Assembly (NCBI GenBank): GCA_026214975.1
Contig: CM047805.1
Location: 2,046,001-2,110,000 of the forward strand
Origin: Gentiana macrophylla
Lineage: Eukaryota; Streptophyta; Magnoliopsida; Gentianales; Gentianaceae
DNA: 64,000 nt
Direction: 5' to 3'
A model generated the notes under the pieces. That model did not search any database. It was not told where the DNA came from and saw only the letters and a program-made list of their open reading frames with translations. Position numbers and translations under genes: made by a program. Shown here in pieces: positions 1-10,740 of this stretch. Numbering within the stretch: the first letter of the stretch is position 1; the number at the start of each line of letters is the position of its first letter.

Positions 1-529
1 TTCTGGATATCCAAACAATATGATTCAAGAGGCATCGGAAAGCTCTCGGAAAAATCTACAACTTTCATGAAGGACTCTTCTTCAAAAAATATCGTTTTGA
101 TGAGCCATTCTTTTGTCGAAGATATTTCTCGATTACCACTAAATCAAATCGATTAGCCACTTGACCACTTCGATTGACCACTTGACCACTTAAGCAATTC
201 GATTGACCACTTAAGCTCGTGACATTCTCTAAATCCTTTCAGAGATATGATTATTCTTCAAAATGTCGATTCTCGGGGTCTTGACTTATACATCTGCAAT
301 AAAATACCACAAATACCCACGTAAATCTGACACGACATTCCGATTTACTAAAATCGGTACAAAATGATAACTTTTCACTATTATTACTAAGTTTTACTAC
401 TAACTACTCTAAATTATAAAGATTAACATTTCATACTATTTATATCATAATTTCATATATTTTATATAGAATTCGTTGATAAAACATAATAATATAACGT
501 ATATTTAATCATATAAAAGTAGTATATCA
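1..529 (-). repeat. 3' LTR of the Athila-like element (partial)
   Basis: Positions 1-529 repeat positions about 14868-15398 almost base for base, both ending in GTATATCA. Read on the minus strand the LTR starts TGATATAC, the expected TG terminus. The outer part of this LTR lies left of the window. Confidence 0.93.
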
Positions 530-545
530 ACTACTCCCCACTTAG
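530..545 (-). other. Polypurine tract of the Athila-like element
   Basis: Directly inside the 3' LTR the minus strand reads AAGTGGGGAGTAGT, a purine-rich run in the position needed to prime plus-strand DNA synthesis. Confidence 0.7.
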
Positions 546-2418
546 CTTTTGATCGTCCTCGAGCAAAAATAAGCGGTAATAAAAGATAATATAATTGATC
601 ATATTATAATTTTTAATGTAATTTATATTGTCAATATTATAAATATATTACTTATTCTAATTTAAAATTATAAGAAGACAAAAAGTGTATATAACTTAAA
701 TAGCTTAAACATCAAATATTATTTAGATGAAATTGTACATGTAATACTTAATAAGTATAAATAAAATATTAGAATTATTTTTAATCGCAACTATTATGAA
801 ATCTGGAATCGTAAACTTGGTCGGAGTAGTTGACAAAATGACTTATAAAGTTTAGGCTCAAGATGTTGGTTAATCGGAAAAAGAAATCAAAAAGAGAAAG
901 AGGCAAGTTAAATGCGTACTACATCTTCATATTCTTGATCAAAAAACAATCTCGATTAATAGCATCCTATTTTTATTCCAACTATTTTTTGATTTTCTCT
1001 CTTTTTTTTTTTAAGAACTAAAAGCGTGAGTGTGTGTAGAAAATCAAACTTACAAGCGATTGCTTCATCAAGATTGATCGGAGTACTACTCTTTCGATCG
1101 AAAATTACAAGTCCGGTTTCCTTAAACTTGTAATCATTCTTGAGATCTTATGATTCGACTTTTTCTTTTTCATTCTATGCCTTCATTCCCAAGCAATAGG
1201 ACATTTGAGATAATACCACTAGTTGGATTTGCTATCATCAGGCAATCGGGAGCTTTTAAACCTCATAGTGATATAGGACATTTCGAGATAACACCCTCTT
1301 GCACTCAAATCATTGGTAGCTACAACCGATATGTTCTTTTTATTTTTAAGTTGTCGATCAAAGATAAGAAAGATACAGTATTTGATTAATTACATTGTAG
1401 ATATGGTGCTTCGTTCTTAATTCTTTTATAGAATATTAACATATCCGAACTCATTGCCAAAATCGACTATCTTGCAAGTGTCATGAGGTAAGATCGAATA
1501 TACTAATACTTATCTAATTTTGCCAATCTCAAAGATACACCAAAACTTAGCTTTTATGTCTTCATCTCTTTTCATAAAGACATTACAAACTTGCGGAATT
1601 TTCAAGGAAATGTAGACCAAAATTAGCTAAAGGTTGGTTACTTCTAATTAATCATAATGGCAATTTCGGTGAGGTCTTGATCACTCTAATCAAAGTGAAG
1701 TAGGAACAAAATTGGAAATTTATTTAGGTAATTTATTTATTATAGTTTATATTTTGTGGTGCCAAAAATCATCATCCCTAGTCCAATTCCAAACTCATAA
1801 TTCATATTGAAAAGAAAATTATTCTAAAAATTTTACTTATAAATATCAACATACCTATATAATTTCATGAAAACAATATTTAACATTAATTACTCCATTA
1901 TATAAACTTAAAATCTCGTTAAAATTTAAATTAGACATAAAATATAATTATAATATATCTAATTTACTTTACTTAATTAAAAACTTATTCTTCCAAATTA
2001 TATCATTTTTTATTCATATTTATATATTAACTACTTAATTTATCTAAAAAATTAAAACTAATAAGTAATAAAAAATTTGATAATTTTAATAATTTATAAC
2101 TATTTTTTCGAAATTTTAATGAATTTTCTAACCTAACTCTACTCCCCACTTACGAAGTGGCATCGTCCCGATGTTCAATGATTATTAAAAAAGTAGGTTT
2201 GAAAATACTATTAAAATTATCTATTATCATTATTATTCTGATTTCATTCTTAGCGTATACTAATATATTATTAAATAACAAACAAACTTAAAAAACTTAA
2301 ACATATATATTAAACAGGATAATAAAAACAATTACAATTAAAAAGACTTAACTAACTGAACTTAAAAACTACAAACTTAAACAAACTTAATCATAACTCT
2401 TAAAACTGAAAAACCATT
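546..2418 (-). other. AT-rich 3' non-coding region of the Athila-like element
   Basis: No open frame here shows protein-like composition on either strand. The stretch is AT-rich, interrupted by stops, and lies between the last element ORF and the polypurine tract, where Athila-type elements usually carry long untranslated sequence. I see no separate gene in it. Confidence 0.55.
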
Positions 2419-3048
2419 TTAAATGGTTGACGAACATCCCGGTGTATCCACCGGCAATAATCCAACTCTACTATCTCTTGAAGGAAAAATTTCATCCGTC
2501 TCCAACTCACCAACTCCATTCATCTGAACGCAAAGTCTTGAAATCATCCACGAAGAAGGCATAGGCTTCCCCCTACTACCCCTCGTTATGGCAAACTCTA
2601 ACACCGTCCTCTGAATTAAAATTCCCCAATCCACATACTCACCAAATGCCAAGGCGTACAACAAAAGCATTTCATTATCACTAAGGCTCCCGAAATCCCA
2701 AGTAGGATACACCCTAGAGTTAATGAAATGTTTCCATGCCTTTAAATGTGGAAGTAAGGCATTTGTGGACAAATCGTGATTCGAATCAAAGAGTGGAAAA
2801 AGACACTGGAATGCCTCATGAGTTTTATTAAGATGATCATAGGCATTATTCAATCCCCACTTTATTTCAAAGTGTGGCAGCGTCACAGGCGGAATTTCAA
2901 AAAGTTGATTAATAACAGACGAAGAGAAGGGAACAACCACTCCTCTTACTATGATAATTTGAGTATTTTTAATCATGGATGTCGACATCAAGGCAGAATA
3001 AAATTCTCGAACAATCGAGATATTTATTCGTCCTCTTGGCGCACTCAC
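2419..3048 (-). CDS. Plant transposon-protein ORF, distal copy (post-integrase ORF of Athila-like element)
   Basis: A 209-codon open frame. It contains the signature of the plant 'putative transposon protein' family often found downstream of integrase in Athila-type elements: VREFYSAL near residue 13, an IIIVRGVVVPFSSSVIN block near residues 31-46, and a central stretch with paired hydrophobic helices. The function of this family is not known; the position corresponds to the env-like ORF slot. A second, better matching copy of the same domain lies at 3956-5273, so the element carries two. Upstream sequence (3049-3140, minus) looks like the same ORF out of frame, so the start used here is probably not the ancestral one. 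Confidence 0.6.
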   Translation of the reverse strand: MSAPRGRINISIVREFYSALMSTSMIKNTQIIIVRGVVVPFSSSVINQLFEIPPVTLPHFEIKWGLNNAYDHLNKTHEAFQCLFPLFDSNHDLSTNALLPHLKAWKHFINSRVYPTWDFGSLSDNEMLLLYALAFGEYVDWGILIQRTVLEFAITRGSRGKPMPSSWMISRLCVQMNGVGELETDEIFPSRDSRVGLLPVDTPGCSSTI

Positions 3049-3955
3049 AAACTTTTTCCAACCGAATCCTCGATCACGTTTTTACCCCATCGATCAAGTT
3101 TATCGAAATTCAAACTTTTCTCCAGCGAGTTGGAGAATTAGCAAAATGATGGTGTAAAAGTATATTATCGTTGGATGCTCGGAATTGCGAGACTACGACT
3201 TCCGGTGTGTTTGGTTCATACTGAATTAACAGAGGCGAGGAATGGTTTGACATTTTAAAAAGAGATGAAAAGTAAAAAAAAATAGATGAAAGTAAAAAGA
3301 TAGAAAGTAGATAGAAAGTAAAAAGGATGGCAAAGCTTTCTCATGCCTTTACTTCTTTTAATAGATAGGAAATAAACATACGTGGATGCATTTGACGAAT
3401 TGGAGAATGAGTCAACCTTTTTCCCGGATCGGTCTGAGAGTAGGCCGGCTCGGTCCGGCCTCAACATCCTTTCATCGAGTACAGAGGTAAAAGTAAATTT
3501 TGGTTTTGTTTCTTTACCCCTTTCACAAGTGTAATAATGAAAACATACGTTTAAAATATAAAACGATTAAAATTTTGAAAACGATTTTACTAATGATACA
3601 AAATTCGTAAATATTTTTGGTATTATTAAATTTTTTTTTAAATTTTTTTTTTTTATGAAATATTTTAAACGGTAACTTAAAACGATTAGAATACCTAAGA
3701 CGATACTCTAAATAAAATAAAATAAAAAACTACTATAAAACGAAACAATTAAAATGAAAAACAAACCAAAATCTAAATGAAAATGTCGAAAATAAAAACG
3801 TGCAGTAAAAATGTTTAATCAAATATAGTAATAAAATTCAATCTTCTTCATAATCTTCCTCGGGATCAACATGAAAGCTCGAACTCGGAAACGATCGAGA
3901 AAGTCGGGCGGTGAAATGTAGTCGTGGTCTGATGAACTATCAAGACCCATAGAAC
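3049..3955. other. Spacer between the two transposon-protein ORFs
   Basis: AT-rich, with a purine-rich stretch around 3255-3330 and no coding signal beyond the out-of-frame 5' end of the distal ORF. The open frame at 3255-3467 on the minus strand is low-complexity and looks fortuitous. Confidence 0.4.
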
Positions 3956-5273
3956 TCATGCCGGTAGTGATATCATAAACTCAGTGAATCCTCCCCAACT
4001 AGACATCTCGGTCTCTTTGAATACTGTCGAAAATACACTTGTACCACTCGATTGGCTTCCAAAAGGATATGACATTGGATGAATGCTCGAAGGTGGTGGA
4101 ATAGGTGCTAACCACTCTGGTAAGGTATACGGATTGGACTGACAAGGTGGATAGGCAGGATCATCAAAAGTAGGATCACGAAGCAACTGCTCGTTCTCTC
4201 CTTAAACCTCTACGAATATCGTCACACCAGCTGCTATTACTTTGACATACAAAGCCATGTTGGCTTGACCACGTGCAACGTCGAAACTAATGATTGAAAC
4301 ATGTCATAAGTGATAGTGTTGGAGAAAGGAGTTTGTTGAGGCTGACTAGAAAAAGATGGAAAAGAAGAAGATATGGAAACTGGTGGAGCTAGTTGAGTTT
4401 GACGACTTCTAATCAAAGAGCTTATTTTACCATCTGGAAGCCTAGTCAAACTTGGTCCAATCAGAGGTACATCTGCCAGAGCTAACTTGTCATTAGGCAG
4501 GAATGGTACTCCCGACCTACGACATAAATCCGAAATAAAACAAAGGAAATCTGAGATGACTCCACAGTGCAGCGATGACAATGCTTTCGAAAACTCTTTT
4601 AAACATTACCTTTCCAACATCTACCTTTACATCATTTACCATCGCCCATGCGATACAAACATCTTCTTTTCCATAAGCCGTATGTTTACTCGAAGGATAG
4701 AGATTATGGCTAATAAACCTTTTAATCACCCTTAAACCTCTAAAACACTTCCCGTAGTTAAACCTATTTTCAACCCACACAGCGGTTGAATCAAAAGTAT
4801 GCTGAGCTCTCAAGGCAGTCTGCTCAAATCTTGCAGGATCATCTAAACTCCAAACTACCCTGTAATCTTCATTATCTGGAAAAACTTCAACTCCCAAAAT
4901 CGCATTTATAACGGCAGGGTTAAAGGGAACATTTCTAGCTCTTAGGGGTAAAGTTTGCGACTCGATGAAGCTCATCTGTGACAATGTAGACAAAACCGAA
5001 TAAAACTCAAACTACTAAAGTCGTATTTATTTCCCCTTCTCTTTTGGCTGCTAGTTCTAACCACTGAAGTCTCGTAAAAATATCATTAACTTCATCACCT
5101 AAGTCATCAAAATCTAATCCTCTTTCAACCAAAACATCACATTTACTATAAATTCTTTGATACGCATTCTTAGCTTCTTGTGATGCTGTTTTATTGAAGC
5201 TTACGGCTTCTTCTTCAGGTGACAAAATTATCGTGCCTACTACCGGAGTTGCTATAGGAATGTTCGATTTCGC
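3956..5273 (-). pseudogene. Plant transposon-protein ORF, proximal copy, frameshifted
   Basis: Three minus-strand frames in succession form one broken protein. 5007-5225 carries a helical N-terminal part with FTRLQWLELAAKREGEIN. 4517-4993 carries the family core, including NVPFNPAVINAILG and NLYPSSKHTAYGKEDVCIAW. 4237-4581 carries LCRRSGVPFLPNDKLALADV and a proline/serine-rich tail that continues to 3956. The first frame ends in INTTLV and the next resumes just after the expected REFYSVL, so a small indel separates them. The core is clearly related to the distal copy at 2419-3048. The family is known from plant LTR elements, but its role is unknown. Confidence 0.7.
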
Positions 5274-6829
5274 TTCTTAGAGGCTTTTCTACTCGACTCG
5301 GCCATTTCTACGATATTGGTAAAGCCAATCAACAACACAACAACAAAAAATAAAAATGTCACAACACACTCAAAAATCCAAACAGTTGAAATTAATCTAA
5401 AAAATTATGAAAAATACGAAATTGATAACTAAATAAACTAAATAATACCTTATAATGAAAGCGTTGAAAAATAGGTCGGAAAAGTTGTAAAGTCGCGGAA
5501 TAAAAATGGAGCTTGTTTTCGATCCTTTTCGATTTTTTTAACTTTTGTGGAAGAGAGGAGATGAAAGGAGGAAGAAATCAAGTGGTGGTGTAGTGTGAGA
5601 TGGAAATTTTATGGAAGAATTGAAAAAAATTGAGTAGTGGGGTTTTGGGGTGTGGGGTGGCAAAATTAGGGAAAAGAAGATGGAGAAGAAAAAGAAGAAA
5701 AGGGGTCGGGTTAATGGATCGGGGGTTAATGTCGGATCGGTCCATGTTAATGTTTTTACTTTTTCCGATTGTTTTAATTTTTTTATGATTTTTGATTAAA
5801 AATTTTTGATTAAAAACTCTAATAAAACTTAATTAAACTTGATTAAAATCTTTAAAATAATTTTATAACAATTTTAAAAATTTAATAAAATCTTTATAAA
5901 ACTTAATAAAAGCTTATAAAAATTTAATAAATTTATATTAATTTTATAAAATATCTAAATTAAAACTAAAAAACTTTTATAAATTTTTATAAAACTCCTT
6001 AATTTTATAAAGAGATCAATTTTATAAAATTTTGAAGTTATGAGAAAATTTTATAAAATATTAATAAAACATAAGAAAAGACTCAAAACTTAAGGGGTTC
6101 ACGATTCTTGATTTCTAAATCTTCCGAGTTACGATATAACGCGTTTAATCAACCTAACTCCTAAAAATGAAGCATTTGAATTATCTCTTGGAATTCCGTC
6201 GGGATTTTAGGATAACCACCTAATCGTTTCCTTCCTAACAATATTCAAACACTCATCCAGGATTTGGTTGTGTTTTCCCACAGCGTCCAACATGTTCACT
6301 TTTTCCATGATTACGCATCTCATTGAAACTTTGCCCTTCTTTTATTGCACTCCTTGATGTTCCATTTACAAACTTATTTTCAATCTAATCTCTCTCAACA
6401 ATTTCTTGTTTTGTTCAAAAACTAAAGCACTATAGAAATGCGACATCTTTATCAAGGCATAATTTCAAAAGTAAAACAAAAACTCGAATCTATCTAAAAA
6501 AGACATCAGGTTCTTTTACGTACATCCGGTAAAAGGCGAAAAGAGTTTAAACATAAATAAAAACACGAGAAAAGTATAGTAAAGATAGATAGCACTGGTA
6601 TTCGGTGATTTGGTTTCTCTGCTTTTCGATTTTTTGTTTTGTTTTTCTCGCTTTCAATTTGTCGGGGATCAATCGGTAGCATTATTTCTTAACTTTTTAG
6701 TGTGATTCCTTCTCCTCCACAAATAACTTTACTCTATGTCCATTGGCTATAAAAGTCGTATTTCCATCGAGTTAGTTCAATGACTCAGATTTGTAAACCC
6801 GTGTTACTTTAAATGGACTGTCCATCTTG
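5274..6829. other. AT-rich spacer of the Athila-like element
   Basis: Between the extra ORF region and integrase lies 1.5 kb of AT-rich sequence with many short A/T runs (5800-6080 is nearly all A and T). I find no coding region, RNA gene or clean repeat boundary in it. Confidence 0.45.
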
Positions 6830-7902
6830 ATTTAAGCTTACACAGAAACAACTTTAAGCGTGAATTGTACAAGAGCACTCGATCATCTACATGGAACTCA
6901 CGTTTAAAGATTCTCTTATCATGGAAAGATTTCATGCGTTCTTGTAGATTCGAGCATTTTCATAAGAATCGAGGCGAAATTCTTCTAGTTACATTAATTG
7001 AAGCAATCTATGATCACCGGCTTGACCTTAGGATCGAAATTCAGAAATCTAATAGCCGAGAAGGCTCGGTGTTCTAACTCAGTAGGAGATGACAAGACTT
7101 ACCAAAGACTAGCTTATAGGAGAACAACCAATTGGTGTTTTAAAAGGCATTATGCATGCGCCCATAATGCATCATCTAATTTAAGCGCCCGATTTTACGA
7201 TTTGAATCCTTTGTTTTTCCACGATTCTTTTGATTTCTCTATTTGACACCTCTACACGTCCCTTTGGTTTGCGGATGATAGGGCGTTCTAACTTATCGTT
7301 ACACCATATTTTTCAACTATCTTAGTAAATGGTCTATTGCAAAAAGTGTGACCTCTCATCACTTAATGATAGCCTCGGAATGCCATATCTGGTAAATATA
7401 TTCTTTTTAAGGAATCGTATGACAACTTTGGTATCATTAGTGGGAAGAGCTTGACTTCCACCCATTTCGAGACATAATCTACCATTACAAGAATAAATCT
7501 TTTCCAAAAGATATAGGAAATGTCCCATGAAATCTATACCCCAAACATCAAATAACTCACATTCTAAAATAGGTTGCATAGGCATTTCATGTTTTTTAGA
7601 TATATTTCCCCATTTTTGATAAGACTCACAAGATTTAACATACTTATAAGCATCTCTATATAGTGTAGGCCAATAAAAACCACATTGTAAAACTTTAAAA
7701 GCAGTTTTCCAACCTCCATGATGACCTCGTGCCTCACGATCATGACAAAATGATAAAACACTTAAAATTTCATTATCTCAGGCACATTTTACGATTATCC
7801 CATCCGAACATTTACGGAAAAGGTCCGGTTCCTCCCGGTAATAAAATTTTAAGTCATACAAGAACTTCTTTTCTGCTTTGCCAAGTCAATGAGAGGCGGA
7901 AT
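6830..7902 (-). pseudogene. Athila integrase remnant
   Basis: Read on the minus strand with frame changes. 7590-7902 gives the zinc-binding domain, with CHDREARGHHGGWKTAFK and later RDAYKYVKSC. 7334-7585 gives the catalytic core: the first Asp in WGIDFMG, then ALPTNDTKVVIRFLKKNIFT, and the second Asp in LSDERSHF. 6840-7230 gives the C-terminal part, with YRTAFKTPIGCSP, ELEHRAF and FDPKVKPVIIDC. Several stops and at least one frameshift break it, so it cannot make active integrase. Its position after RNase H defines the element as Ty3/gypsy. Confidence 0.85.
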
Positions 7903-7910
7903 ATAATCAC

Positions 7911-8413
7911 AGGTAGAAACATTAAGCGAGCAGAGGCAGCTCGTGAACAAGCTCGTGTTCGGCTCGTTAGTGTTCGTGATCGTTTGTTCGTTTAGCTTAA
8001 CGAGCCGAGCTTGAACATGATTGTAGGCTCGTTTGCTTAACGAGCCGAGGCTCGAGCTTGGTTCGTGAGCGTTCGATTATGTTAGCGAACATGCTTATTA
8101 TGTTCGCGAACATGCTTATTATTCGCGTGTTCGCGAACATACTTATATAATGTTCGCGAACATGCTTATATGCTTATTATATGTCTAACGAACCGAACTC
8201 GAGGCGAAATCGAGGCGAATTTGAGTCAAAGTCGAGCCAAAAGACAAAAAATATGTCTAACGAGCGAGGCTCGAGCGGTTCATGTTTTAAGCGAGCCGAG
8301 CTCGAGCGAGAATTTTTGTTCGTTTAACAAGCGAGCGAGCTCGAGCGAGCTCATGAGCTTAACGAGCTCGAGTTCGAACATCAATACTCGGCTCGGCTCG
8401 GCTCGTTGCGGCT
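7911..8413. mobile_element. hAT-like non-autonomous element nested in the Athila element
   Basis: About 500 bp that breaks the Athila polyprotein. It is packed with subterminal repeats of GAGCCGAGCTCGAGC type in both orientations and a central set of GTTCGCGAACATGCTTAT units. The flanks ATAATCAC (7903-7910) and ACAATCAC (8414-8421) match at 7 of 8 bases, as expected of an aged 8-bp hAT duplication. The termini are only weakly inverted. The open frames inside are by-products of the repeats. Confidence 0.65.
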
Positions 8414-10260
8414 ACAATCACGAGGTTAAGTAATTAATGATATCTCCAAACCAAGGTGACATTTCCTTAGAAGGAATTCTATTCTTTAATAACTGCATGG
8501 TTGAAGGAGTATCTATTCTAAATAGTTGTTCATCAGGAAATGAATCTTTAATTTCATTTCCTATTTCTTCATCATTTTCCATTCTACTTAGATGATCGCT
8601 CTACTACATTCTCACTTCCTTTTTTATCTTTAATTTCATTATCGAATTCTTGAAGTAAGAGAATCCATCTAAGAAGGCGAGGTTTAGCATCTTTCTTACT
8701 CATTAAATACTTGATCTTTGAATAGTGCTGTATAAATTATTACCTTAGAACCAACAATATACGATCGAAACTTATCTAAGGCAAAAATCACATTATGAGT
8801 TCTTTTTACGTAGTTGCGTAATTTAGTTGAGCGATGTTTAATGTGTGAGATGCATAGTAAATAGCTTTGAAAATTTTGTTATATCTTTGACCTAAAAGCA
8901 GCTCCTACAATTAAATCACTTGCATCACACATAATCTCAAGCGGCAAACTCGGTTTGGTGCTACTAAAAGCTAGTGCGATAGTTAATCTCACTTTTAAGT
9001 GCGAAAAGCTTCCATACATTTACTATCAAAGTTAAAAGGTACTTCCTTTTCAAGCAAATGACTTAGAGGCTTTGCTATTTTTGAGAAATGGGCAATGAAT
9101 CTTCTATAAAATCCTGCATGTCCCGAAATCCTCTTAGAGTTCTTAAATTAAGCGGTGGAGGTAATTTTTCAATTACTTCGACTTTAGCTTTATCAACTTC
9201 AATACCTTCTTCAGAGATTCTATGACTAAAACAATTCATTACGATACCATTAGATGGCATTTTTCCCGATTTAGTACTAGATTGGTATCTTCACAGCGTT
9301 GTAACACTCGTTCTAAGTGTAACAAACAAACATCAAATGAGTCTCCGTAAACACTAAAGTCATCCATAAAAATTTCTAAGAATTTCTCAACCATATCGAC
9401 CAAATATAGCCATCATACACACTTTGAAAGCGTATTTGGTGCATTACATAAACCAAGCGGCATTCTTTTATAAGCAAAAGTTCCATAAGGACAAGTGAAA
9501 GTAGTTTTTCTCTATCTCTGCTTTGCAATGAATATACGTAAATATCTGAATAACCATCTAAGAAAGCATTAATACTTATGTCCACTTAAGCGTTCCAACA
9601 TCCCGAACTATGAATGGAAGTGGATGATGATCTTTCTTAGTATGATCATTTAGTTTTCTAAAATCAATGCACATTCGATAACCCGTAATCTCTCTTGTCG
9701 GAATCCATTCATTCTTTTCATTCTCTTTCTTTGTGAAACCTCCTTTCTTTGGTACCACTTGAGTTGGACTTACCCATTCACTATCGATATGGGAAAAATT
9801 ATCCCCATTTCTAATAGCTTAATGACCTCTTTCTTAACAATTGCTTTGCAAATTTGGGTTAAGGCGGCGTTGCGGTTGAATACAAGGTTTAGCATCTTCC
9901 TTCAGAATTATCTTATGAACGCAAATCTCAGGGCTAATACCTCGAATATCGGCAACTATCCATCCAAAAGCTTTCTTATGCTTTTTCAACATTCTAAGTA
10001 ATTGATCTTCTTGTTGCTCAGTTAAAGATGATGAAATAATAACCGGTAATAGATTATTAGTTTCAAGAAAAGCATACTTTAGATTTAAAGGTATCGGTTT
10101 CAATTCCAGATTCTTAGGTGGATCTTCCAGTGATGGTTTAAGAACTGGTCCTTCTAGTTCTAATTCCAAATACTTATGCCATGATGGTTTAAAAGTAAAA
10201 CTTCCTTTATCTAGAGAAAGGATTATCTCTTTCATTTCGGTGTCTTTCTCATCTTCCTTA
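8414..10260 (-). pseudogene. Athila reverse transcriptase and RNase H remnant
   Basis: On the minus strand 9834-10235 carries the region before RT, with LTEQQEDQLLRMLKKHKKAF and GISPEICVHKIILKEDAKP. 9576-9758 carries VPKKGGF and GYRMCIDFRKLND. 9376-9585 carries FLDGYSDI. The catalytic FMDDFSVYG falls at about 9345-9372, followed by KAKVEVIEKLPPPLNLRTLR near 9150. RNase H motifs follow at 8560-8990, with IMCDASD and [20 protein letters not shown]. Many indels split it, so it is inactive. Confidence 0.88.
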
Positions 10261-10355
10261 TAGATAGACAGAGTTAAGCATTCTTCTAATCTGTCTTCAA
10301 AAGTTGGTAGCGAATATCATAGATGAGAATGAATATCTTACATAAAAGAACATGA

Positions 10356-10740
10356 TTACGGTGATCTGTATGGATGGTTCATAGCTTTGAAAATATTGAA
10401 AGCAACTTCATCTTCATTGACTCTCAAAATTAACTCTCCTTTACGGACATCTATTAAAGTTCTTCTGTAGCTAGAAATGGTCGACCTAAGATAAGTGGTA
10501 TTTGAATATCCTTCTTCCATTTCCATAACTACAAAGTCTCTTGGAAAATAGAACTTGTCTACTTTAACCAATCGTCCTCAATAATTCCTTGAGGGTATTT
10601 AATCGATCTATACGCCATTTGCGAGTCATTTCGATCTTTGTAAGCTTTCCTATGCCTAGCTTTCTATAATCCTCATAAGACATGAGATTTATACTAGCTC
10701 AAGATCACATAAGACCTTCTTAAGCAGAAATCCTCCAATT
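10356..10740 (-). pseudogene. Athila aspartic protease remnant
   Basis: The minus strand shows LCDLG followed by ISLMSYEDYRKLG-like sequence at about 10640-10720. This is the Athila version of the retroviral-type active site, where CDLG replaces the usual DTG. VDKFYFPRDFVVMEMEEGY and RRTLIDVRKGELILRVNEDE follow at 10356-10571. One frameshift lies between the active site and the following segment. Confidence 0.75.

Noticed and set aside
1150..1389. Plus-strand open frame of 79 codons
   Set aside because: It lies in the 3' region of a minus-strand retrotransposon and has no recognisable domain.
7729..8433. Plus-strand open frames at 7729-7995 and 8170-8433 as genes
   Set aside because: They lie on the wrong strand across the integrase remnant and the GAGC-rich hAT-like insert. 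Their sequence comes from repeats.
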